A program made the position numbers and the translations under genes. A DNA stretch of 64,000 bases from Fasciolopsis buskii. Taxonomy: Eukaryota > Platyhelminthes > Trematoda > Plagiorchiida > Fasciolidae. Below the pieces are notes generated by a model. It worked only from the letters and a program-made list of their open reading frames with translations, was not told the DNA's origin and ran no database searches. Positions 28,801-40,800 of the stretch are shown here, in pieces (the first letter of the stretch is position 1; each line of letters starts with the position of its first letter). The stretch is taken from positions 112,821 through 176,820 of the forward strand of contig LUCM01004919.1 of the NCBI GenBank assembly GCA_008360955.1. The letters run 5' to 3'.

Positions 28801-31800
28801 GATAAAAATCAAACTTCGAGACAATCTACTGAAAAATAGGAAGCAGTCAGGCACCATCCATGAAATTTCTTCCGATATGCTACCGACAGCTGACGCGTGC
28901 ACACTCAATACCCAGCTCACCAATGAAAACAGTAGGACGGCTGTAGGTGGAGCAGGGTGGCAAAACCACTTGGGCTGCCTACCAACTATTTGTAAAACGT
29001 CAACTCTATGTGACTGTCAACTTCCGGTTACTGTCCTTTGCGAATCAAATGGACTGCTGAGTGGAAGCGAGTCACGATTTTTCGTCTAGGGTTCACATCC
29101 CAAATCAAGCGCAACGGGTATGCACTGCTCATGATTAGTAAAAATTTACGAGAGCTCTAATAATGAGTCCGCAGTAATCAGCAGTGAGTTGGGATTTGAT
29201 GCTGCTTGACGAACCACTCAAAACTCAGATTAAATATCGTAATTCTGAAAGCAAATTAGATGAACTGATTGTCGGAGACGTTGCCGGGGAAGGTAAAGCG
29301 GATAAGGATAAGCATATTTGGAACATGAAAACGAGGGGATGAAAAATCAACGCACAACACGTTGTGTAGTCCTGGAAAAGAAAAACTGACTGCTTTTGGT
29401 GCACGCCAACCACTGATACAAAGCATATTGACTTCAAATATCGATTTCATTACTAGACATGGCCGCCAACCGTGAAAACTGAACTAGATTTAGTCTCACC
29501 AGCAATTCTTCTACTAAAATCACTCTGCAGCAGTTTCCGAAAGACATAGGCATTGCCAGTAATATAACAGAAATTTCCATCCGACTGAGTACTCCAAATT
29601 CTTTTCAATCCTTCTGTATTTCGCTGGTGATTGTCCTACTGACCACCCGTCATTTCTCCCTGCAACTAATGCAAACGTGCTGTTTAGTGAAACTGCTTTT
29701 GGGAATTCGCAACTACGAATTAGACACCGGCATGAAAACAAGTATATTGCCAACGCAACAACATGGAAACGGAACATCATAGAGGGGGAAACAAGAGGAA
29801 AAAATTATAAACCATAAGAAACCAACTGTTTTTGTGTTTTCCGTACACGGATTTTGGAAGTCTCGGTTGCTTTTGGATTAATTTAAGGGGAAGGGAGTAG
29901 ATTTTCACAGACAGGCCGTTCAGCATTCGGATCACTGACTCCGGTTCTGGGCCATATCTGTCAGCGTCTCCAACCAATAACAATCCTCATCTCTTGGACC
30001 TCAACCAAGAAGGCGGGAAACACCAACCGAGTCACACCTCTACGCGAAGTCATATCCTGACCGCCACGTCGCTTCTTCCAGCCTTGCCCAGCACGTGCAA
30101 AATGAGCACGCTAAGGTAGATGATGTGCAGACATATCCAATACGTAACCAAGCCATCGAAAGCGACGTAGAACGATCATGTCGGTCAGAGGACGACCGTC
30201 TGCACCCAACACACGACGATGCACCTCGTCGTCGCTCATCCGATGTTCCCACGAGATACGAGCAATGCTCCGGAGATATCGATGATCGGACACAGAACGT
30301 TGCTGGCCATTCTCAACACGGGTAGTCTAGGTCTCGAAACCGTTCGACTGATAAACGTTGTCTTACAGGATCTAGTCTGAATTTTTCGATTCTATTCCTA
30401 TCAATCTTTCTCACGAAATAATCGCTTGCATTACTCTAACTTGAACGAGTCGTAGTTGCTCATAGAAGTCCCCAAACTTTGAGAAAGCTTATATCAAAAC
30501 CAAAAGGGCGACAAAAGATGAAGGAAAGAACAAACGTCCTTTACAAAGTCAAGTGCATGAACTGCAACAGGTGCTATATCGAGCAAACCGGGAGAAAAGT
30601 GACTACTCGAATGCATGATCACAAACTACTTACAAGAAGACACAACCCACTCTTTCATATCAATCCACGAAGACCAAGAAGGATAAGAATTCAATCTGGA
30701 TAAAGTCGAGACCCTGGATCAAACAACTATGAGGCACACGAGAGAGTTTCTAGAGGCCTGGAATTCTTCAAATAGTTCAATCAATAGACATATCGATTTG
30801 GATCACATGTGCACTCGGATGAGAGACAGACAACTCAGCTAACTGAGAACCGAAATTCAAGTCGCAAATACTCATGGTCACAAATCTTAGTCAGCTAGAC
30901 AAATCCTGGATTACCAGATCTTCGAGAACAAAACTTGAAATTCTCTGATTAGTTCCATTCCTCCACCTTCCAGTGAAGCTTAGGAAAGCCCGTTGGCTCC
31001 TTATGACTCCCTGAGGCTCGAATTTCCCTGAGTATTTCCTCCTGGATTGGTGGATATGTTGTAACAATCTGCCGCACGATGAGCTGACGCCACGGGTCAG
31101 CTAAATTAAGCCCGAAAGTGCTCTGAACTGCGTAAAAGACGTCGCTACAGGTTTGCACAGGCGAACTGTTAGCTTCACAGCTCATTTCGGTTACACCTAA
31201 TGCTTTCTTGTTGTTAGCTCGGATGAAGTGAAACAGCTCGGGGTAATTTTCCCTGGGGGCGGCATGTCCCATCTCGGAAGCTCGTGAACCCATCAGATAT
31301 CGCGATCCCTAGGCAAGATTGCACTGAGTTCACGTCTTTTTACCAGCCGTGCTTTACTATACACACTACTACCCGGGATGGAATGCTGTGCGTAAAGAAG
31401 CCCCAAAGACTCCGTAGAAATCTAGGGTGTCATAACGTGGCGATTCAGGTCAAAACTCATCAAGCCAGCAGAATGCAAGGGATCCTTGATAGGCGACCAG
31501 TGCTTATTGACGTTTTGAAGTGGGGGCAGTCCTAGCATTTTGGCCACTGCGCTTCGAAAAATTGACAGGAGAGGCCTATCAGATAGTTTGTCGCAATCTA
31601 ACCGACGGTACAACATAAATTTTGAGCCTTCAACAAAGCACATGGGCACCCTGGTGCATACTAACGGTTGGCCGGAGTCCAGAGGTGTGCTCCAGTGCGA
31701 CCGGCACTAGACTGTCCCGCCATCTGTAGCTAATTGCGATGTGGTCGATTTGGGCCCACCGTTAACCGGAAAAGGATGGATGCCAGGTGGCGTACCGGCC

Positions 31801-34800
31801 ATTGGAGCGTCTAAAGCTCGTGCCAGCGAGAACCAATTGATGATCGAAGCATAAAGCTAACAACCGTTCCCCGTTTCCAGAACGACAGGAATCGAAACCA
31901 AAGGGGCCTCCGGGATGCGCATTATTCAAGGACAGCCGACATACTGCAGCATTTATGTCTTTCTCTTATGTCACTATCACCCCACCTTCTTGTACATAAG
32001 TGGTCGTGCAACTTGTGATATAAAGTGTCGTCGAGTGAATCTGGGATGCAAACTGTTGGCGCGTATGCTGACACAACAAACACAACAAACAAGTTGCGTC
32101 CATTACGACGGTTATTTACTCTGCGTGAACCTCTACGTATCACTGCGCATGGCCGGCGGTCGACTGGAAATCCAGTCAAGTAGTGAAACTGAAAGCCACG
32201 CCAACGCCAGTGGCATCAGAAACCGCAGCCTCGGGGTCACCAGAAGGAGATGAATGAAACTTCATGAAAGGAATAGATGGGGATGCCATTAGTTTTGAAC
32301 ATGGGACTCTTGGACACAACACACATCGATGGCTAGGGTCTCCAGTGCACGGACTACACACCCATGTTGACCTATATACATCAATGTTCGCACACTGAAT
32401 GTGGCTAGTTTGAAGAAGCATCAAGGACAAAGAAGTGCATCGGTCGATGGAAGCAAGTTCGGTGAGATTTGGATACTATCTGAAAGGAGACGCGAGAGAA
32501 CAGGAACAAAACTTATTCCAGTGGCACTACCACTAGCATGGACAATTGCAGTTCCAGAAGAATGTAAAGAAATAGGATGGGAACAGGAGAAATAACACGA
32601 ATTAGCAGAGGGAAAAACAGTTGTGTACAGTAGAAGGTCGCTTTTGTATGTGAATGGAGGAGAACAGAAATATTCACGGTTGTATGCATTGCGAGTTATT
32701 GTACCACTCGGTCGCCCAGGCCAGAGCAGGCCTTTTTATTAGAGGATCCAACTGTACTTCGCAACCAGGGCAATTATTATTATCGACTGGTTTTGAGGGG
32801 AATAGGTGACCGATTTCGCAGATTTTTCCTACAATTTGAGACCAACAGTGACAGTTCAACATCTTGCCATTTGCGCAGCTGAATAATGGTGAGTAATCAG
32901 TTCAACTGACCGTTAAAACGACAAATTAAGTTTATTGTTACTCTTCAGGAGTACATAAAAAAATGTAGAAAAGCATGATCATCACACTGCTTACCTCCAC
33001 CAATTTTGATGCCTTTGAATGCAGTTTCCAATCCCAACGGATCCATCATGAGTTCGCCATTTAGAGAGAAAGCTGAGAAGTGATAAGAAATGTGTAACTA
33101 ATAGGTTAATCGATGAGAGGAAGTGTATCGCTAACCTAAATTGCACATGATCTCTACTGTAACCATTCTTGTTAGTGTTGACAACCACTCGCAGTAATTA
33201 CAAATGCTCACGGTACTAATGAGAATCGAAAGATTCGGTCTAACTTTCAAGTAATGGCCGTGCGTATAAAGGAAATGAACGTAGTGTTTTTCAAGGTCCA
33301 TATAGGAGCGACGCTGGCGAGCGACAACGAAACACTTTTTGGGCTACTCAATTCTTGTTCTAAAAGAAATCTATCTTTATTATTCCAAGCATTGAACTTA
33401 TATACGGTGAATTTTTCGTGCATTATCAATTTTTTGCTAACAACGTAAAGTCTTGAAAATGTTCTGTAACTGTCTGCATATCTATAGAATCAAAATGCCA
33501 ATTTCAATGGATTTGAGGATTGAGGTCAAGATCATGTGGTAACTACGCTCTTTAGGGTACCACTGGCATTAGGAAACCAGAACAAAAAGGGTTTGTCCTT
33601 ATATTATTCAAAGTGAGCTCAGAACGGGCCTTAGGTAAGATGAAAACGAAACAGACCCGGCAGCTGACAGACTCAAAATAAAAAACACGAATTGATTTGC
33701 TACACCATAGCTCAACAAAAATATACAAACCGGCATGACATACTTATGGTATTATCAACCAAGTCCAGCATGCAACCGACAACGTCTCCTGGTTGACACA
33801 CACTTCCGTATGCGGTCCCAACGCGATGCCATTTACGAGCCTGGAAAAGAACAAATCAGTTTTCATGTTCCTCAGTGGTAGATAAAATGGTGCTTATTGT
33901 TTGTATACCACGCAATACCAATCTTTTCTTGGGGTTTTGATCCCTGAGTTTGGCGTTTAGGTAGCGAACGTTTCATCACCGGTCGAGGTGACATCGTCAG
34001 TGCACTGAAAATTCGACAAACAACAAAATCTGCTTGAAGTAAATTTAGCTTCCGAATGAAATATAACCTAGCTGATAGGGGATTGTCATATTTTCCGTAT
34101 TTTAAAAGGAATGCACAAGTTGGGTAATGCTCTATTTCCATCGTGTAGTTCAGAGTTCTAAAAGGCAGGAACTATTGTAGATCAGTTTTTGTGAAGATAT
34201 TGTGGCAGCGAAGAGTGACATCTTGATTAAGGCTATGCAGGGGATTGAATTTCCTTATACAGAAAGTGAGTTTATATTTGGTTGAAGTAGTGTACAATAT
34301 TAAGTTCAAGTGCATCTGGATGATTAGTATGCGTTTACAAGCTGCAGTTTCGGCTCCCAACGTTGTCAGTTACCTCAAGCAAATTTTCCAAAGGAAATTT
34401 TTACAATCAAATGCATTCCTTGTCACGGATTTGAAAATTCAATTACTAATACTCAGGGTGAAGTGGCACTTAAACGAGAAAAAATCGAGTCTGATCCTAT
34501 TTTCATGACCATTAAGGCGCACTAATGCGCTCCGGTTTTAGCTGATACTTTACCGCGCCGTCGACTTAAAAGAGAAATGAGCCATACTCGGTAAATGTCA
34601 ACTTCAAAGTAATAATTTAAGAAACTACATGGAAGAGAGAATATTTTGGACGTGAAGCACTGAGAAAACACTCCCACTACTTCCTATGGATAATACCATT
34701 GTTTAACACAGACAGTCATCTCTAATCTCTTGCTCGCAACGACCGTGGTTTTAGGCTATAAAGGAGAACCGACCTCACTATTGCTGAGTAAACTGCACCT

Positions 34801-37800
34801 ATGGTTATCAACAACCGGATGTCACGCCGATAGTACAGATATCTCAAGTTGATTAGTGCTATTAGAGGCTTTTATGCGCGAGCCTACAATTCATCCGATA
34901 TACGACCACCTGGTAAAAGACTAGTCATTAAATTGAACCCGTCTACCTTACCAAATTCCTAATTAGGAAGAAAAAGGTTTGGACTGGAGTCAATCCAGTC
35001 CTACAATGTTTTACACCTCTAGGGTGTAAAACGCATCCCAACCATACACTGTCGTTCGGGCGATCCAGAAATACTTTGGTTTTCACCGAGAAACACCAGA
35101 TCGTCTGAATATTCAGTCACAGCTTTCTTTGTCAGCAAGTATCAATATCACTACTTCCATATGAGGATAGAACGATTTCATCTCAGTCAAAAAGTTAAAA
35201 AGAAACGGCGAACGAGGGTAACCCCGACGAACAACACTTCTTGTGATGAATTTAGCTTCAGCCATTTGCACACGATCGAAAAGCATTAATGAATTTCTTA
35301 GGCCTACGGAGAGTGTGCTTATGTTCTAACATTTGCCTAATCACAGTTTCGATCGTGCCGAAACTTAGGTTGATTCTCAGGCAAATACCTTTAGCGAGTA
35401 ATTGGTAGTCGCAGAAGAATACTATAGTTAAGAAGCTTAGACTCAGACTTACCAAACTAATTCCTCTGAGATTTACACACGAGAACCTATCATCTTCCTC
35501 CTAAATCAATACATTCACTGATTCACATCAGTCCTTAGGAGTCTGTCTCTCTTCCCAGATTGATCCTGGGAAATTTGTTCACTGTGATGCCATCACTTCT
35601 TTATCGTCCTTTATGTCCCTTAAGATTACCTGCCTCTCGATGAACCACCATTTTCCATGGATGACTGGTGATTTTCTGAATACCTAAGTATAATTCAATA
35701 AAGAATTTAAATGAGCAACAGAAACATCAAGTGTCATGATATTTTATTCCAAGAATATTCACTCCTGATCTACCAAGCTTTTTATCTCTTATCTAATGAG
35801 CAGTGGCACGTATATCAGGTCTTTTATCACAATGTTTTGTTCGGCAAAACTGATAAGGACGCCATCCATCCCTCCCAAACTCATCTCAACTAAAGAAATG
35901 ACCAGAAAATATCATGTGGCATTTTGCACGTAGAGGTGACCGTAATTGTCCAATAATTTGTTATCAATACAGATAGAGGAACAAAACAAGGCAAACATTG
36001 ACTCGTGTTGGAATTCCTTCAGGTTAAAGATAAACGGCAATGATGAAGTGGAAAAAAGCTAAAACTGTCAAATCCGGATTCAAATTTCATTATGGACGGT
36101 CAAACGCAGTGTTTAGGAAAAATGAACAGTTTCCAGTTCTAAGGAAATGGAAGGACCATGTGATTGACACTCGTTTGGTCTGATTTAATGGTCGCTATTT
36201 CAGCGCGGGAGGCGAGAAGGCTCTTATGGTTACGGAAAATTTCGATGAGAGCGGCAAGTATGATATCGATGGGAAGTGTTAATGCCTATTTGGAACCAAT
36301 CTACCTGATGAGCAGCAAATGCATACGAGTCACTTGTGGATCCAATGATAACGTCTGGAGGTGCAGATTTTCGGGCCCAACCAATTCGTACGAATCCGGA
36401 AGTGAGTGTTTCCACTTCATAATACCTGGAAGAATTTGCGGAGGAAGAAGAACGGGCAAGTATGGCTGAAACAGTAACAGAGGGAGGTCAAGTGGAGCAT
36501 GGCCTTGGCTACTATCGAAGAAGGGACGCATGCTGCATGCTTCTCACCGATAACGACGTGTGTGAACTGTGTCGATTTGGTGTAGTGGCAATATACTTAC
36601 CACTTCCCACGTGTGACAGCACGTGTAACCTGTCCACGATATGTTCTGGTAGGGCCTGTGTACTCTCCGGTCGTACTCCCTCGAGCTACGGAATTTAAAT
36701 TATCTGATCAGCATGACGAATATATATATATATACATAGTAGTATTAGTAGTAGTAGTACAACCCACACATTATTAGTGGAAAAAACTTCAAAGTGAGTT
36801 TATTAACGTCAAACAGAAATCCTTACCTGGGTCAGACGAATCAGTACTACCCAATTCCAATGAATAGCCATAGGCCAAAAGCGTCTTGACCGTTTCAATG
36901 GCAGTTTCACTGCGCGAAAAACGAAACAAAATAAGTGGATTTGGGTAACTGTGAAGACTTCTGGGAGTAAAACAGAAGCCCGAATAGTGTACTTTTCATA
37001 CGTCACCCGAGAATAAATCATTTAAATGTGTAGAGAAAAGCAAAAATATTGGTGTTCAAAGTAGTTACAATCGTCGCATAATTATTAAGTTTAGTGAGAT
37101 CAACTTCACATTATTAATGATGTTGAGTAGGAACGAAACTAATTTATTTCGTCAACCAGGAAACGATCTTCGAAGAATAAATATTGACAATTTTGAGCAT
37201 ATACTCTATAACAAAATTCATCTACGTAGATCCATGCAGTTGTTACCAACTTGGCTTGAACAGCAAGCGGTCACAGAAATCTGTAGAGGCAATGTTTGAA
37301 AAAAAACTGACCTTTGTGAACAAAGTGAATTGTTTCTCCTTCGATTTGTATATCGGTAACGGATTCAACCAAACAGAAGTTGCCTCAACCAAAAATCGGA
37401 ACACCATTTCACTAGGCGTGAAAATCTATACGGTAAAAAAAATCTAAGCCACTGAGACCTTGATTACGAAACAGTAGTATTGTCCAAACGGGCCAAGTTT
37501 GTAACGGCCGAAAAGGTTATGATTTAAAGTACTAGCACATTCGATCAAAGATTTTAAGATTTTCTAGGTTTCAGCAAGGTTTGCTACATAACTTCTGGAT
37601 TCGTTCATCAGATGCAATGCATACAGGATAAAGTACTCAGCATGTGTAATCAGAAACGTACTACAAATGCAACAACCATTTGTGAGTAGTATACGGTTCT
37701 ACCGGAGGAAACACGTCGACCAAAACATGACCACGACCGATGTTTACGAAGCTTAAGAAAATAGAGATCCGATGAGTTACTAACTTACCGGTTAGAACGC

Positions 37801-40800
37801 TTGATGACGGGATCGACTTCACGGAACGGAACCAGATGCGGGCTGCGTTTTTGTGCTTGATCCTACAAAATAACAATAACACAAAATAACTGACGAAAAT
37901 GCGCAGTTTTAGGAGAAACAGAGAAATGCACATTTGCACATGTATTCATTACCAACTTTTCCTACCGACGATCTGATTCTATATAATGCGATTGAAAATC
38001 AACCCACTCGAAATGGAAAACATTACCCAAAACAATCGAAGGTGCTTTCTGCGATTTATATTAAAGACAACAATGAACTAACCAAATAGATCAAGATCAA
38101 AAAAGGGCTTATGTGGTCCTGCCACATTCCCAGCTTCTTTAAATCAATTCGTATTCTGTAGACATCACTGATATCGCTCACTCTTGTGGCGGAATCAGTG
38201 TGATACTTGATTAGCTTAATTGTTCTAGTAGGAACTTACGACTCGCGCAGGATTCGAGATCAAGTAAAATTCACCTATTTGCCATGAGAAAATTCGAATG
38301 CTCTCCAATACCTGCTGTGATCTAGCTTCGTTGCTAATCCCCATTTAATCGGCCGAATTTAATCTTGCCGACTTTTTGATCTACCAAAATGACTTCGGGT
38401 CGATATTCACCGAATGGGGCAGTTTTCTAGCCGATATAAACACAGGCGTCATTCGGTTCGCGTGCCCGACCAACGTATGAGCTGGCCATCATGCTCGGCT
38501 AACTGTCATGGGCTGTTTCACTGAAATCATGTTATTCGGAGGCCAACGCACAAACTCTGGTCATTTAAGTCATGCCCACCCGGCGGCTTTTGAAGGGGTC
38601 ACATCTGTTTCTGTTAATTGAATTGGGACGGTGGGTGGACCAGGGGAGTTGAGGGGCAATCACAAATTGTTATTGGACGCACAGTGAATAATTGTGAATT
38701 AGGATCGCGACAACCTCTGCAGTGCTCAAGAGGCGACACTTTGCCAACCTGGGCTGTTGACCCCTGACGTCATACAGGGTCCAGAAAGCCTGGAAAATAC
38801 ATAATCTTTCATAGCCTTGTACCTCTTAATGTCAAGAGGAACCTAATTAGATGTCTCATAATCAGAACAAAAGGAATATGCACAGAACTTCACACGCAAG
38901 ATCATTCACTGAAAATGGCTTCCCAGGTAGATTAATTGATAAAATATTGAAGACAGAAAGGAAGTTCCCAGGAAGGCGGCAATGGAGAGAGAGCCAATTT
39001 ACAGATCTCTGTCATTTAAAGGCGACACGCCAGCAGAGATAGCATGAAGACTGACTAGCGCAATCACGAAGAAATTTTACGCAACTAAGCTTCGAATCTT
39101 GTTCAAATCTCGCTCCGTGGTGTCATTACGGTTGGAAGATAAAGTTCCTGATTCTGCAGCTTCGTTTTCTGTTTATTCATTCCTGTTCCTGTGGGAAAAT
39201 TTACACTGGCCGCACGACCAGGCGCTTGGCTGAACGCATCCGTGAGCACCACCCTGGGTGGTTGGGCACTGGAACTTAACAGTGCAGTCATTTCACACCT
39301 TGCATAGACCAACGACATCGTGAATGTGACGCAAGCTTTCCGGACCCTGTATAACGTCAGGGGTCAACAGTTTAGGTTGGCAGCGTCGCCTCTTAAATAC
39401 TGCAGAGGCTGTCGCGATCCTTATTCGCAATTCTGCACTGTGCGCTCAAAAACGATTTGTGATTGCCCTTCAACTCCCCTGGTTCACACTCCGACCCAAT
39501 GCAAACCCTAGACCACAAAACAACGCAACAAGTTCATCTGTTTTGGGGTTATAAATGTAGCATCCGTTTCTCTGGCCTGTGATCCATGCTAGACTTGTCT
39601 ACGAATTTTCCTAGAGGAACGACCACATCTGTGGCAACTTTAACCGACCAGTTTCGCTGTGCTAGGCTTGGCTTAGGAGGGTGAACTACGTTTCGGTTTA
39701 ATCAACTGTGCTAGTGCGCATCGGTCGTTTGGCCCCGTCGCTTTGGCACGGTCGCGTCAGTCCAAAGGCTAATGGCCAGCGGCTTGCTATCATGTGATAC
39801 CTTAGGCACTTGCTGAGCAGGGGTTTAGTTGAGCCCTACCACCCACAGGCCAGACCCTGATGTTTTGTTCAGCTTGCTTGTGCTAGTGATTCAAATATGT
39901 CTATGGCATCCGAAAGTAAAATGGATCACGATGGTGTGTGTACTTGAGCCAACGATGTTAGTTCATTGCCTCGTCTGCATCCTAGTCGGCGCACACACCT
40001 CATTTTACATCGAATGAATCACTGCAAGGATCTGTTGTCGTTTGACCGCACTGGAGCCGCACCCAAGCAACGATATATTGGCCTCAACAAAACCGTGGGT
40101 TTTTGCGCACTGTGTCGACCCAAGGAACTGCTTTCAATGGAAAAGTCGTTGTGGTGCCTGCTCGAAAGAGCTGAATGGACTAAAATTCTAACTACCAACA
40201 ACGCTTTCATCGGTAAGACGGAGTTTGCGGTCTTTTACTTTACTGGTTAACCTTTATCGAATGGTGCACAAATAGTGGCGCAAGCATTCAGGCGAGCTTA
40301 TCACCACTGTTTTACGAAACTGCAAGCAAACTGCACTACACAGCTGTAAGTATAGAGCTAAATTCAAACAACAAACTAGGTAAAATAGTCAAGCATCTGT
40401 TTATAAACGATTCTCTACCATGAAACAAATCTCCCTGAGAGAATCTCGCGATTCTCATTTCGCTACGAAATTAGAAATCAGGATCGGTTTAAGAGGAATA
40501 TTAATTACTAAAGTGGCTTTGCACTTCAGTACCATCGAGAATGGACTATGATATCGTAAGTTCGAATAGTTCTGTATATCTGATAAGCCTAAAACCTCTA
40601 CGTTGGTTAGGTTTAGGATTTTAACTGAGTCGGAACGCTTGAAAACTAGGAGACAATCATTCGTGAAACAAAGCAAGGCATTCTTGGGGCCTTAGATTTC
40701 ACAAAGAGGAAAGATGTTTCCTTTGCTGTGTTGAGGGAGGCGAAGTCAGCATATGATTGTGTACAAGCAACTCACTTCTGTAAAACCGTATGTCCATCCC

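Noticed and set aside
30949..31293. 114-codon minus-strand ORF resembling a small COMM-domain-like protein
   Set aside because: In context it is the linker between endonuclease and RT of the RTE element ([29 protein letters not shown]), continuous with the endonuclease at 31.4-32.35 kb.
32674..32862. Cys-containing minus-strand ORF (62 codons) as a missing RyR exon or zinc-finger gene
   Set aside because: RyR exons 16 and 17 join in phase without it; residues match no known finger spacing.
36301..36531. 76-codon minus-strand Pro/Leu-rich ORF
   Set aside because: Wrong frame across RyR exon 14 and its upstream pyrimidine tract.
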